Below are positions 17,587 through 26,370 of a DNA stretch of 64,000 nt, one piece after another. Origin of the DNA: Flavobacterium turcicum (lineage in GTDB: Bacteria > Bacteroidota > Bacteroidia > Flavobacteriales > Flavobacteriaceae); the NCBI RefSeq assembly GCF_011365745.1, contig NZ_JAAOBY010000004.1, positions 65,735-129,734 on the forward strand. Reading direction: 5' to 3'. Below the pieces are notes generated by a model. That model was given only the letters and a program-made list of their open reading frames with translations, was not told where the DNA came from and did not search any database. The first letter of the stretch is position 1. The number at the start of each line of letters is the position of its first letter. Both the position numbers and the translations under genes were made by a program.

Positions 17587-17618
17587 AAAAGCTTTTCGCC
17601 TCGGCGAATAGCTTTTTT
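17587..17618. terminator. Second terminator-like hairpin between the two tRNA-Asp genes
   Basis: AAAAGC and TTCGCC pair with GGCGAA and GCTTTT, leaving small internal bulges, and a T-run follows. It makes read-through from tRNA-Asp copy 1 to copy 2 unlikely. Confidence 0.55.
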
Positions 17619-17698
17619 GATTAAAATGAGGGTACTCTTGATATAAACTTCTGCATACAGTTCTATTTGTAGAACAAGAAGTTACAGCTTACAATACT

Positions 17699-17772
17699 GG
17701 TTTGGTAGTTCAGTTGGTTAGAATACATGCCTGTCACGCATGGGGTCGCGGGTTCGAGTCCCGTCCAGACCG
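17699..17772 (+). tRNA. tRNA-Asp (GTC), copy 2
   Basis: A 74-nt sequence identical to the gene at 17392-17465, with the same GTC anticodon and G discriminator. The upstream 150 bases lack the TATCTTTG box found at copy 1, and two hairpins separate the copies, so its promoter is not evident. Confidence 0.97.
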
Positions 17773-17780
17773 CCAGTACA

Positions 17781-17810
17781 AAAAAGTCTTTCGAAAGAAA
17801 GACTTTTTTT
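17781..17810 (+). terminator. Terminator after tRNA-Asp copy 2
   Basis: AAAAAGTCTTTC and GAAAGACTTTTT pair perfectly around GAAA and end in a T-run. The hairpin sequence differs from that of copy 1. Confidence 0.85.
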
Positions 17811-17840
17811 GTTTTACAGCATTTTGTACTTTATATAATT

Positions 17841-18341
17841 TTAAAAAAGTGCCACTCTGTTTTCCCATACCAACCACAGGTATATACTTAAGCACATACA
17901 GCCAAAAACAAACTGAATGAAACTAGATGCCAAAAAACCTACCAATGAACCCACTGCGGCTTTTACGGCTCTTTGTTGGTTTTTGGAGTCGTAAAGTAAT
18001 TCACCTACCAACGCACCTATAAATGGCCCAATTATAAACCCAAATGGTATTGGTGCTAGTAAGCCAACAACCAACCCAATATTGGTGCCCCAAATACCGT
18101 AACTACTACCGCCAAATTTTTTGGTACCTTGTGCCGGAATTACATAATCTAAAACTGAAAGAACGATTGTAATTAGAAAAGTGATGCCTACAACCCAGTA
18201 GTTCATGGGAACAGCACCGATGAGATAGAGCAATAAAAGTCCTAACCAACTTAGTATTGCACCCGGTAAAACAGGTAAAAAACTTCCAGCAATGCCCAAA
18301 AGAATGCTCAGTAGTCCCAAAAGTAAAAGCAACACATCCAT
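17841..18341 (-). CDS. DUF456 family membrane protein
   Basis: 166 residues from the start MDVLLLLLGLLSILLGIAGSFLPVLPG; a longer frame to 18407 exists, but its extra 22 residues are lysine rich and unlike the family. Four to five hydrophobic segments are visible, with the Gly-rich repeated pattern (GTNIGLVVGLLAPIPFGFIIGPFIGALVGEL) typical of DUF456 inner-membrane proteins. The function is unknown. It is divergent from the exported protein at 18393, and the two share a short intergenic promoter region. Confidence 0.85.
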   Translation of the reverse strand: MDVLLLLLGLLSILLGIAGSFLPVLPGAILSWLGLLLLYLIGAVPMNYWVVGITFLITIVLSVLDYVIPAQGTKKFGGSSYGIWGTNIGLVVGLLAPIPFGFIIGPFIGALVGELLYDSKNQQRAVKAAVGSLVGFLASSFIQFVFGCMCLSIYLWLVWENRVALF

Positions 18342-18355
18342 AATAAATTTTTTAG

Positions 18356-18363
18356 TAAATTTG
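18356..18363 (+). promoter_or_regulatory. -7 promoter box of the gene at 18393
   Basis: TAAATTTG matches the consensus exactly and lies 29 bases upstream of the ATG at 18393, inside the divergent spacer with the DUF456 gene. Confidence 0.45.
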
Positions 18364-18392
18364 ATTTTCAATAAAAGCAACTTCCTTTGGTT

Positions 18393-18782
18393 ATGAAACG
18401 AATTCAAACACTTGCGTCTTTTTCTATTTTATTTCTTTTTTTACTGTGCGGTTTAGGCGCGCATGCTCAAAATAAAACAGTATCCGCAGCGGATCAGTTG
18501 CTCAAAGAATCCATTTATAACAAGAACAGAGTAAAAGTATTAAATTTTTCATTGAAACAATTTGATGCGCTTTTCTTTGAATTCTCTGATAAAAAATCAG
18601 ACTCAAAACTCATTTTAACCAAAGAAGAGTTTTACAACTACACCATGCAAATTGCCGTTTTCTCGGAACGTTTGGCTACTTTGTACCCCGACCAAAAAGA
18701 AGTTGCCGCTCAGAACAAACAAAAGTGGTTTGATGAAAACTACGAAGATTATTTGCTTTCAAAAGCCTCTCCAAAAAAATAA
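18393..18782 (+). CDS. Small exported protein of unknown function
   Basis: 129 residues starting MKRIQTLASFSILFLFLLCGLGAHAQ, a standard signal peptide with cleavage after AHAQ. The mature part is about 100 residues, charged and probably helical (KVLNFSLKQFDALFFEFSDKKSD). I do not recognise a family. The lipoprotein gene at 18825 follows after 42 bases on the same strand, so the two may be co-transcribed; both appear to be envelope proteins. Confidence 0.75.
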   Translation: MKRIQTLASFSILFLFLLCGLGAHAQNKTVSAADQLLKESIYNKNRVKVLNFSLKQFDALFFEFSDKKSDSKLILTKEEFYNYTMQIAVFSERLATLYPDQKEVAAQNKQKWFDENYEDYLLSKASPKK

Positions 18783-18824
18783 TTGTATTTTTATGGCGTA
18801 TTCGTATAATTCAAAAACAAAACC

Positions 18825-19301
18825 TTGAAGCAGTATTTTCTCTTTTTTGCCTTTCTTCTCCTCAATTCTTGTCAATATGTTGATAAGCAGGTCCCTTCGG
18901 AAAAGGAATTATTGCAAAAAGAACTCAAAGCAATCAACTGGAAAGAAGTTGACGAATATCCGTCGGTTATTGATTGTGAGCAAATCAATGACAAAAAACA
19001 ACGCCAACAATGTTTTTTTGAAGTTTTAACGCAACTTATTCAAGAAAAGTTAAGCATTGATACGCTTTCAATTCTTTATCCGGAACTCGATACCATCGAG
19101 GTAAAGGTTACCGTTTTTCCTAATAGCACGATGCAATTTGAACCACAGTTTCCAAAAGACTCTGTGGCGTATGACAAAATTAAAATCGATAGTATTTTAA
19201 AAGTACGTTTGGTGAATTTCCCCAAGATAAATCCAGCTATCAAACGCGGAATCCCCGTAAAAACCCAATTTATTCTTCCTGTGATTTTAAAAGTAGAGTA
19301 G
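18825..19301 (+). CDS. Small lipoprotein, probable TTG start
   Basis: 158 residues starting at a TTG codon: MKQYFLFFAFLLLNSCQYVDK is a complete lipoprotein signal with Cys16 as the acylation site. No in-frame ATG gives such a signal, so TTG is the likely start. The mature region is acidic and ends with a hydrophobic strand (TQFILPVILKVE). No family is recognised. It is followed by a degenerate copy of the structured repeat. Confidence 0.7.
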   Translation: MKQYFLFFAFLLLNSCQYVDKQVPSEKELLQKELKAINWKEVDEYPSVIDCEQINDKKQRQQCFFEVLTQLIQEKLSIDTLSILYPELDTIEVKVTVFPNSTMQFEPQFPKDSVAYDKIKIDSILKVRLVNFPKINPAIKRGIPVKTQFILPVILKVE

Positions 19302-19307
19302 TTTTAA

Positions 19308-19434
19308 GGAGCTATTTAGCTTTGCTAAAACTTCGATGTCCAGCTATATGCTATATTCCCGATCAAAAAAACTAGGGCCGAAAGAGTCTTATTTTTTAAA
19401 ATCGGGAGATGCCGCTACCCTCTGCGCTAGGGCA
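19308..19434 (-). repeat. Structured intergenic repeat, copy 2 (degenerate)
   Basis: Read on the minus strand it keeps CCTAGC, then AGCGGCATC, a CCCGAT/ATCGGG stem, then ATATAGC and AATAGCTCC at the same relative positions as copy 1 at 15634-15721. The central loop is longer and the outer parts have diverged. It occupies the whole spacer between two convergent genes. Confidence 0.5.
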
Positions 19435-19444
19435 ATAGCAATTC

Positions 19445-20548
19445 CTAGAACTTTCTGCCTTTCCATTCGTATTTCCCAAACATAGAATACAAAGCTACAA
19501 ACGTGCTAAAAAGAGGATAAAGCAAACTACTAGCTAGCAAGTAACGAATTTTGGTTTTGGTCAAAAAATTGTTAGTTCGGTAAATCAAAATGGTATCAAC
19601 AATAAATTTTGCTACGCATACAATCAATAAATGCACTATTGACAGGCTGCTAAATACAGTTAGAAACAAAACGGAAATAAAATTTAAATTTCCTAGAAAA
19701 ACAATTACGGCAAGTGCTTTTCCAAAACTACTTTGGTACGAACTCGTTTTACTGGCCCATCGTACTCTTTGATAAAACAAAGCTTTCCAACTAATCACAG
19801 CTTGCGTTTTAACAATATTATTTGATGATTTAAGGTAGTGTACTTTCTCTGGATGGCGTGCAATGGCTTTTTGAAGCAGAAAAACATCATCGCCACTAGC
19901 AATTAAATTATTCCCTTCAAAGCCATTGAGTTCTTCAAAAATAGCTTTGGTGTAGGCCAAATTAGCACCATTACACATAAATCCTTTTCCCAGACCAAAA
20001 CTTCCTATTGTAGCGCCTTGTAAGCTTGTTAAATCCAACTGTTGAAAGTGATGTAAAAACGAATGGTTAACAGTATAGGTTACTGCCCCGGCAACCATGC
20101 TTACATTGTGATTTTGTATATATTGGTCTAAAGTTGTAAGCCATTTTGTGGGTACGGTACAATCAGCATCAGTGGTGATTACCCAATTTGTAGATACCCT
20201 TTTCATGGCAGCAGTAATAGCATCTTTTTTGGGGGAATTCGAAGCTCTATGATTCTGAAGTACTGTTGCTTTAAAAGGCAAATCGTGCAATTCAAATCCA
20301 TCCGTTGAGTTATCATCAATCAAAAGGACTTCAAATAAATGTGGTGGATATTCTAATTTTGCAAAACTATCCAACAATATCGGAAGGTTATGTGCTTCAT
20401 TCCTAAACGGGACAATAATGGTAAATGATGTTTTGGTTAATCCTGAAAAATGCTTGGTAGTTTTAATTTTGGTAAAACCATAAATCAGTGCCATGATGGC
20501 TAATGCATAAATCAGCAGAATCAAATAGAGTAATAGTGCTGTGATCAT
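19445..20548 (-). CDS. Family 2 glycosyltransferase, membrane bound
   Basis: 367 residues. An N-terminal membrane segment (residues 3-24) precedes a GT2 domain: SFTIIVPFRNEAHNLPILLDS, the nucleotide-binding LLIDDNSTDGF, the DxD-type TTDADCTVP near residue 125, and a GxDDVFLLQKA acceptor motif. A QRVRW motif, typical of processive or membrane GT2 enzymes, and two or three membrane helices close the protein. It stands 6 bases downstream of the flippase-like gene, so the two probably act on the same lipid-linked or surface glycan. The substrate is unknown. Confidence 0.9.
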   Translation of the reverse strand: MITALLLYLILLIYALAIMALIYGFTKIKTTKHFSGLTKTSFTIIVPFRNEAHNLPILLDSFAKLEYPPHLFEVLLIDDNSTDGFELHDLPFKATVLQNHRASNSPKKDAITAAMKRVSTNWVITTDADCTVPTKWLTTLDQYIQNHNVSMVAGAVTYTVNHSFLHHFQQLDLTSLQGATIGSFGLGKGFMCNGANLAYTKAIFEELNGFEGNNLIASGDDVFLLQKAIARHPEKVHYLKSSNNIVKTQAVISWKALFYQRVRWASKTSSYQSSFGKALAVIVFLGNLNFISVLFLTVFSSLSIVHLLIVCVAKFIVDTILIYRTNNFLTKTKIRYLLASSLLYPLFSTFVALYSMFGKYEWKGRKF

Positions 20549-20554
20549 CTGGGT

Positions 20555-21523
20555 TTAATTTAGATGGTTTTCGTTTGTTGGTACGGGAGCAACAATTTTA
20601 AAATTCAACACAAAATAACTACCAATCACAACAGGAATAACGACATTAAGGAACCACATCAATGTCGAAATAAAGATAACAATCCATTCATTTACACCCA
20701 AAAGGCTAAAGAAATAAACCGCCACACTACCTTTTACGGCAAAGTCTAAAAACTGAAACGTAGGCAATGAAGAAGCTAAAAAGTACACACTCGTAACAGC
20801 AGCTATCAGGATTCCGTAAGGCAAATCGACATCAAAGGCGAGAAACAAAAAGTAATATTGGTGAGAGAAAACTAAGTATCGACACAAACCAAGGAAAATA
20901 TTTTTTTGATGAATGGCTTTTGGAATTTCATTGATTTTTTGGAGTAATTTATCAAGAGAGTAGCCTTTTATCTTTATTCTTTTTACCAAAAACAAAACGA
21001 TTCCGAGTAAGAGTAAAACACCTAAAGCTAGCAACATAGTTTGATTACTGACAATGTGGTATTGCATGTTAAAATACAAAAAACCTGCAATCCCGAAAAG
21101 CACGGTCAATAGCATCTGGATTCCGTTGCAAATCAAGTTTAAAAACACTACTTTTTTTGCTTCCGTTTTAGGAAAAAACAACGCTTTTCCGGCATATTCG
21201 CCCACGCCGTTTGGTGTAAAAAGTCCTGCGGTAAGTGCGCCAAGGACTTGCTTTGTAGCATCGCCAAGTGAAATGGGATGGATACATCGTACTAAGTTTT
21301 GCCATTTCAATATCTCGAAAAAACGATTCAAAACACTCAACAATAAAATAAATGCAATTCCGCCAACAGATTGGTTTTTTTGAAACAAAACAAGGAACTT
21401 TTGCCAGTCTAGTTTGTCATTATTGGCTAGTTGATTGTAAATAAAATAAAACGCACCACCAACTATGAATAGTTTGATAAGAAGTACAAGGAATTGCTTA
21501 GTTTTGTGTGGTATTGAAATCAT
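20555..21523 (-). CDS. Lysylphosphatidylglycerol synthetase-type / flippase-like membrane protein (UPF0104)
   Basis: 322 residues with about eight hydrophobic segments and the family landmarks ALTAGLFTPNGVGEYAGKALF and LASSLPTFQFLDFAVKGSVAVYF. It corresponds to the membrane domain of MprF without the synthase domain (YbhN/AglD2 type), a group thought to flip or organise lipids. The downstream glycosyltransferase gene is 6 bases away on the same strand. It is divergent from the WG-repeat lipoprotein gene; a heptamer tandem repeat lies in the spacer. Confidence 0.85.
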   Translation of the reverse strand: MISIPHKTKQFLVLLIKLFIVGGAFYFIYNQLANNDKLDWQKFLVLFQKNQSVGGIAFILLLSVLNRFFEILKWQNLVRCIHPISLGDATKQVLGALTAGLFTPNGVGEYAGKALFFPKTEAKKVVFLNLICNGIQMLLTVLFGIAGFLYFNMQYHIVSNQTMLLALGVLLLLGIVLFLVKRIKIKGYSLDKLLQKINEIPKAIHQKNIFLGLCRYLVFSHQYYFLFLAFDVDLPYGILIAAVTSVYFLASSLPTFQFLDFAVKGSVAVYFFSLLGVNEWIVIFISTLMWFLNVVIPVVIGSYFVLNFKIVAPVPTNENHLN

Positions 21524-21542
21524 TGGTACAAAGTAACAAAAT

Positions 21543-21570
21543 CTTTGAACTTTGAACTTTAAACTTTAAA
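21543..21570. repeat. 7-bp tandem repeat upstream of the WG-repeat gene
   Basis: Four consecutive heptamers: CTTTGAA twice, then CTTTAAA twice. They end eight bases before the TTG start of the downstream lipoprotein gene, where copy-number change could alter spacing. Confidence 0.65.
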
Positions 21571-21578
21571 CAAATCTT

Positions 21579-23321
21579 TTGGCAAAACGTTTTTTGATAG
21601 TATTACTGATAGCTGCGATGTTTTTTTCTTGTAAAAAAGAAATTATCGTTGACAAACAAGTTGTTTATGTGAGAGTTAATGTAGATGGTTCATGGGGATT
21701 TAATGACTCAAAAGGTAATGTTGTAATACCCTTAGGAAAATATGCTTTTTTGAATCCAATAGACGATCATGATATGATTTATGCTACTAAAGGAAATAAA
21801 AAGGGCTACATAGATATTCATCAAAATGAAATTGTTCCGATTATATATGATGAATTAGATTTGTATTCAGAAGGGCTGGCTGCTGCAAAAATTAAGGGTA
21901 AGTATGGTTTTTTAGATAGAACAGGAAAAGAAGTTATACCTTTCAAGTTTGACCAAGCAGATGATTTTAATTCTTTAGGTTTAGCTTTAGTTAAAAAAAA
22001 ATTTAACTATGGACTGATCAATAAAAAAGGAAAAACTATTGTTCCTTTCAATTTTCAAGAAATTATTGTTTTAGAATCGGTTAAGTTAATTGCTGTATGT
22101 AAAAATAATAAATGGGCATTTTATTCCATTTCAGGAAAACCAATGTCGAGTTTTGAATACGATGAAATTAAGTTCACTAATAGCAGTTTGGTTTTAGTGA
22201 GAAAGGAAAGCAAATTAGGGTTTTTAGATTCTAATTTAGCGGTAAAAATTCCATTTGGTAAATATAAATTTGCTACAAATTTTAATAAAAATGATTTAGC
22301 AATTGTATCTGTAAACAACCGTTATGGACTCATAAATTTGAAAGACAGTCAAGTAATTAGAGCACAATTTGACTCTATAGGTTATTTGCAAGAAGAGTAT
22401 AGTGAGTCAGATAGTTACGTGGGGTTCAAAAAAAACAGTCTTACATTGTTTGATGAAAAAGGTAATATGTTGATTGATAGGGTAAGAGATTATTTTAAAG
22501 ATCATGTTAAGATAGATAATAAAATCAAAGTTATCTATCAAGTTCAAGGGATGGACGGACTTTCGGGAGTAATTGATGATCGAGGTAACATTTTGATCCC
22601 TTTAAAGTATCAAGAAATAGAGCGTTTTGAAGGTTTAAATAAAACAGTCGTAAAAAACAATGGAAAATACGGATTGATAGATTCCAAGAATAAAATTGTT
22701 TTGCCAATAGACAATGAATATGTTAACTCATATAAGGATGAGAAATATTATATCATAAAGAAAAAGGAAAAGGTTGGGATTGTAGATTATAACTTTAAAA
22801 TTCTTTTTGATTTTATTTATCAGGATATTTCACCTTGTACTTATGATCATGATAATCGCTTTATAGTGAAGTTAAAAGATAAATACGGTGTAATTAACAG
22901 AATGGGAAAAGTTATTATTCCTTTTGAATATAGTGAAATGTCAAACTGGGTCGAGTACGGGCCTGGTTCTAATTATCATTTTGTTACAAAAAACGAGAAG
23001 TTTGGATTGATTACAAAAGAAGGAAAAGTTGTAATTCCGGCTGTTTATGATAAGTTATATTATCTTACTGATCAAAGTGTTATTTTGTTGAAGAATGGGA
23101 AATATGGAGTTGTAACACTACAAAATAGACTAGTTATTCCATTTGAATATGAGATGATTTGTTCCCCATCAAATTATCCAAATAAAATTGTAAATGAGTT
23201 TTATGTCCAAAAAAAAGAGCGCTTTTTTGTAATAAATAACAAGAACGAGGTAATTCGAAATAAAATTTCGGCTCTAGAAAAAGAAATGATAGATATGGAA
23301 ATGAAATTTTTAAAACAATAA
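21579..23321 (+). CDS. WG-repeat lipoprotein
   Basis: 580 residues from an apparent TTG start (MAKRFLIVLLIAAMFFSCKKE), giving a lipoprotein signal with Cys18. The mature protein is a chain of about a dozen WG-type repeats of 30-40 residues, seen as recurring KYGFLDRTGKEVIPFKFD, NYGLINKKGKTIVPFNF and KYGLIDSKNKIVLPI patterns. WG repeats build beta-rich surfaces of unknown ligand specificity. Its stop codon overlaps the ruvC start (TAATG), so the two are translationally coupled. That pairing is odd given the different cell compartments. Confidence 0.9.
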   Translation: MAKRFLIVLLIAAMFFSCKKEIIVDKQVVYVRVNVDGSWGFNDSKGNVVIPLGKYAFLNPIDDHDMIYATKGNKKGYIDIHQNEIVPIIYDELDLYSEGLAAAKIKGKYGFLDRTGKEVIPFKFDQADDFNSLGLALVKKKFNYGLINKKGKTIVPFNFQEIIVLESVKLIAVCKNNKWAFYSISGKPMSSFEYDEIKFTNSSLVLVRKESKLGFLDSNLAVKIPFGKYKFATNFNKNDLAIVSVNNRYGLINLKDSQVIRAQFDSIGYLQEEYSESDSYVGFKKNSLTLFDEKGNMLIDRVRDYFKDHVKIDNKIKVIYQVQGMDGLSGVIDDRGNILIPLKYQEIERFEGLNKTVVKNNGKYGLIDSKNKIVLPIDNEYVNSYKDEKYYIIKKKEKVGIVDYNFKILFDFIYQDISPCTYDHDNRFIVKLKDKYGVINRMGKVIIPFEYSEMSNWVEYGPGSNYHFVTKNEKFGLITKEGKVVIPAVYDKLYYLTDQSVILLKNGKYGVVTLQNRLVIPFEYEMICSPSNYPNKIVNEFYVQKKERFFVINNKNEVIRNKISALEKEMIDMEMKFLKQ

Positions 23322-23875
23322 TGTCAAACGAACGCATCATATTAGGAATTGACCCTGGAACCACGATTATGGGTTTTGGGTTGATCAAAATTGTCAATAA
23401 AAAAATGCATTTTTTGCAATTAAACGAATTGGAATTGTCTAAATACGACAATCATTATCAAAAACTGAAAATCATTTTCGAACGAACGATTGAGTTAATC
23501 GATACGCATAATCCCGACGAAATTGCAATTGAAGCGCCTTTTTTTGGCAAAAACGTTCAGTCGATGCTGAAGTTGGGTCGTGCCCAAGGTGTGGCGATGG
23601 CTGCAGGACTTTCCAGAGATATCCCGATTACCGAATACGAACCCAAAAAAATAAAAATGGCGATTACCGGAAACGGGAATGCCTCAAAAGAGCAGGTTGC
23701 TAAAATGTTACAGCAACTTTTAGGATTGAAAGAATTGCCCAAAAATCTCGATTCTACAGATGGTTTGGCGGCCGCGGTGTGCCATTTTTTTAATTCGGGT
23801 AAAACCGTTGGCGAAAAAAGTTATACCGGTTGGGACGCTTTTGTGAAACAAAATGAAGAACGAGTTAAGAAATAG
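23321..23875 (+). CDS. ruvC: Holliday junction endodeoxyribonuclease RuvC
   Basis: 184 residues with the RNase-H-like active site: GIDPGTTIMGFGLI (first Asp), IAIEAPFFGKN (Glu) and the C-terminal DSTDGLAAAVCHFF (acidic pair). RuvC dimers cut four-way junctions after RuvAB branch migration. The length is normal. The ATG overlaps the stop codon of the WG-repeat gene by one base. The hemW gene follows 50 bases later. Confidence 0.96.
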   Translation: MSNERIILGIDPGTTIMGFGLIKIVNKKMHFLQLNELELSKYDNHYQKLKIIFERTIELIDTHNPDEIAIEAPFFGKNVQSMLKLGRAQGVAMAAGLSRDIPITEYEPKKIKMAITGNGNASKEQVAKMLQQLLGLKELPKNLDSTDGLAAAVCHFFNSGKTVGEKSYTGWDAFVKQNEERVKK

Positions 23876-23925
23876 TTTTCAGTCGCAGCAACTGTAAATT
23901 GCGACTGTAACTGAATACTGTAGAA

Positions 23926-25059
23926 ATGAGCGGAATTTACATACATATACCTTTTTGCAAGCAATCGTGTCATTATTGCGATTTTCATTTTTCGACTTCC
24001 ATGAAGAAGAAAGATGCAATGGTTTTGGCTTTGGCCAAAGAAATTCTAATGCGAAAAACGGAGTTTCAAAATGATAGTGTGGAAACAATTTATTTTGGTG
24101 GAGGAACGCCAAGTGTGCTAACTTCTGACGAAATTAATTTTTTGATCAATGAGGTATACGCTAATTTTAAAGTAGTTGAAAATCCCGAGATTACTTTGGA
24201 GGCCAATCCAGACGACTTGTCTGAGGAGCGCATTATTGAATTATCAAAAAGTAAAATCAACCGTTTGAGTATTGGGATTCAGTCTTTTTTTGAAGAAGAT
24301 TTGCAGTTAATGAATCGAGCTCATAATTCGGCGGAAGCCAAAAAATGTTTACAAATAGCCAGCCAATATTTTGACAATATTTCTCTTGATTTGATTTACG
24401 GAATTCCTGCTATGAGCAATGAAAAATGGGAGCAAAATATCGATACAGCCTTGAGTTTTGGCATTCCTCATATTTCCAGTTATGCCTTAACGGTCGAGCC
24501 AAAAACAGCTTTGAAAAAACTAATACAAACCGGCGCCATTGCTGCTCCAAAAGATGAAGTTGCCGAGGCGCATTTTATGATTTTGGTTGACAAGCTTGAG
24601 GCAAATGGTTTTGTGCATTATGAATTGTCAAATTTTGGCAAACCAGACTATTTTTCTAAAAATAATTCGGCGTATTGGTTAGGGAAAAAATACTTCGGAA
24701 TTGGCCCTTCAGCACACAGTTATGATGGTGTTTCCCGTAGTTGGAATATAGCCAATAATGCCCTGTATTTGAAAGGGATTCAGGAGGATGCCTTGCCCAA
24801 TGAAATCGAAGTTTTATCTATTGCCGATCGTTATAATGAATATATTATGACGGGATTGCGAACTATTTGGGGTGTTTCATTAACAATAATTGAAAATGAA
24901 TTTGGCAGCGAATATTTAAGCTATTTGAAAAAACAAACCCAAAAATTCCTCGATGATGATTTGGTGTTTATTGAAAATAATGTGTTGAAACCAACACCCA
25001 AAGGAAAGTTTTTGACGGATGGAATTGCTTCAGACTTATTTTACTTAAATTTGGAATAA
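23926..25059 (+). CDS. hemW: Radical SAM haem chaperone HemW
   Basis: 377 residues starting MSGIYIHIPFCKQSCHYCDF, which holds the radical-SAM cluster motif CxxxCxxC preceded by HIPFC, the HemW form. It also has YFGGGTPS and the C-terminal HemN-type domain (GLRTIWGVSL). HemW binds haem and delivers it to membrane enzymes; it is often misannotated as coproporphyrinogen dehydrogenase. No separate regulation is visible, so it probably follows ruvC in one transcript. Confidence 0.95.
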   Translation: MSGIYIHIPFCKQSCHYCDFHFSTSMKKKDAMVLALAKEILMRKTEFQNDSVETIYFGGGTPSVLTSDEINFLINEVYANFKVVENPEITLEANPDDLSEERIIELSKSKINRLSIGIQSFFEEDLQLMNRAHNSAEAKKCLQIASQYFDNISLDLIYGIPAMSNEKWEQNIDTALSFGIPHISSYALTVEPKTALKKLIQTGAIAAPKDEVAEAHFMILVDKLEANGFVHYELSNFGKPDYFSKNNSAYWLGKKYFGIGPSAHSYDGVSRSWNIANNALYLKGIQEDALPNEIEVLSIADRYNEYIMTGLRTIWGVSLTIIENEFGSEYLSYLKKQTQKFLDDDLVFIENNVLKPTPKGKFLTDGIASDLFYLNLE

Positions 25060-25141
25060 CTATTAAACCGCAAGGTTCGCAAAGTTCACTAATCTTTTGT
25101 GTCCTTAGTGCCTTCTTTGTGAACTTAGTGTTTAAAAAACT

Positions 25142-25897
25142 ATGAAAGCAAAAATCAACAACTTTGAAGTTGACTTATCAAAACCCATTGATATTTCGAT
25201 TCCGCTGACTAATACCGATGAAAATCCAATTGCATGGTATATTGAAAAACCTGTTATTGAACCAGTTGTTTTTGGCGATTGGATCGGGAAAGTTTCAGAG
25301 GGGAAATCATCGACGAACTTTAACAATATTTTCTTCAATCCGCACGGACACGGAACACACACGGAGTGCTTGGGACATATCACGCGTGACTTTTACAGCA
25401 TTAATCAATGTTTGAAACAGTTTTTCTTTTTGGTCGAGCTTATTTCGGTGCGCCCGGAAACAATTGATGGTGATTTGGTGATTACTAAAAATCAAATTGA
25501 AAAAGCTTTGATGGGGAAAACTACTGAGGCAATTGTTATTAGAACAATACCCAATTTAAAAACCAAAAAGCATTTAAAATATTCAAATACCAATCCGCCT
25601 TATTTAGCTGAAGATGCTGCGCGTTTCATTTGCGAAAGCGGAATTCAACATTTACTCATTGATTTACCGAGTGTAGATAAAGAACATGATGAAGGCAAAT
25701 TGCTTGCTCACAAAGCCTTTTGGAATGTTACTGATGTCAATAACCTCAATAGTGATGCACGATTGAATTGTACCATTACGGAAATGATTTATGTAGCTGA
25801 TGAAATTATGGATGGTGGTTATTTACTAAATTTACAGATCGCTTCTTTTGAGAATGATGCCAGCCCAAGTAAACCTATTTTATATCAAATTCAATAG
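25142..25897 (+). CDS. Cyclase family protein (kynurenine formamidase-like)
   Basis: 251 residues with the metal-binding motif FNPHGHGTHTECLGH near residues 60-75, the hallmark of the cyclase/KynB fold, and a later PSVDKEHDEG segment that supplies a catalytic His/Glu. Family members hydrolyse N-formylkynurenine or related amides and lactones. The substrate cannot be fixed here, and no tryptophan-degradation neighbours are present apart from the distant gcdH. The gene ends two bases before the next ATG, so it is co-translated with the MmcQ/YjbR gene. Confidence 0.85.
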   Translation: MKAKINNFEVDLSKPIDISIPLTNTDENPIAWYIEKPVIEPVVFGDWIGKVSEGKSSTNFNNIFFNPHGHGTHTECLGHITRDFYSINQCLKQFFFLVELISVRPETIDGDLVITKNQIEKALMGKTTEAIVIRTIPNLKTKKHLKYSNTNPPYLAEDAARFICESGIQHLLIDLPSVDKEHDEGKLLAHKAFWNVTDVNNLNSDARLNCTITEMIYVADEIMDGGYLLNLQIASFENDASPSKPILYQIQ

Positions 25898-25899
25898 CT

Positions 25900-26256
25900 A
25901 TGAATTTAGAAACTTACTACGAATATTGTCTGTCTAAAAAAGGCGTTACGGAGCATTTTCCGTTTGATCAAGATACTTTGGTTTTTAAAGTAGGAGGAAA
26001 AATGTTTGCGCTGTCGTCTCTGAGCCAATGGGAAAAAGGCGAGCCATCAGTAAATTTGAAATGTGACCCAGAGCGAGCTTTGGAGTTGCGCGCCGAGTAC
26101 GATGCAATCCAGCCTGGTTTTCATATGAGTAAAACGCATTGGAATACCGTTTCAATAAACAATATACTGCCAACTGATCTTTTGAAGGAGCTAATAGATC
26201 ACTCCTATGATTTGGTTTTCAATAGTTTGTCTAAAATAAAGAGATCAGAATTGTAG
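25900..26256 (+). CDS. MmcQ/YjbR family protein
   Basis: 118 residues with the family pattern: GVTEHFPFDQDTLVFKVGGKMFAL in the first half and PGFHMSKTHWNTVSI in the second, matching the YjbR double-stranded-DNA-binding-like fold (cyanase/CyaY-like topology). The function of the family is unclear. It follows the cyclase gene with a two-base gap. No terminator was recognised before the signalling operon begins 115 bases later. Confidence 0.88.
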   Translation: MNLETYYEYCLSKKGVTEHFPFDQDTLVFKVGGKMFALSSLSQWEKGEPSVNLKCDPERALELRAEYDAIQPGFHMSKTHWNTVSINNILPTDLLKELIDHSYDLVFNSLSKIKRSEL

Positions 26257-26346
26257 AGCTATTTCCATTTATCTATCGTAAAGTACCATTCAACGAAGGA
26301 AATTGATTATTGAACGAAATAAAATCAAATAATTTTAAAGGGTAGG

Positions 26347-26354
26347 TATATTTA
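26347..26354 (+). promoter_or_regulatory. Possible -7 box of the NO-signalling operon
   Basis: TATATTTA matches TAnnTTTG except at the last base and lies 16 bases upstream of the first ATG. No convincing -33 element was seen, so this is a weak call. Confidence 0.3.
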
Positions 26355-26370
26355 GATAAATTATAAGGTA

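Noticed and set aside
17392..17772. The duplicated tRNA-Asp as the boundary of an integrated element
   Set aside because: Only 233 bases without any gene lie between the copies, both tRNAs are complete, and no integrase is near.
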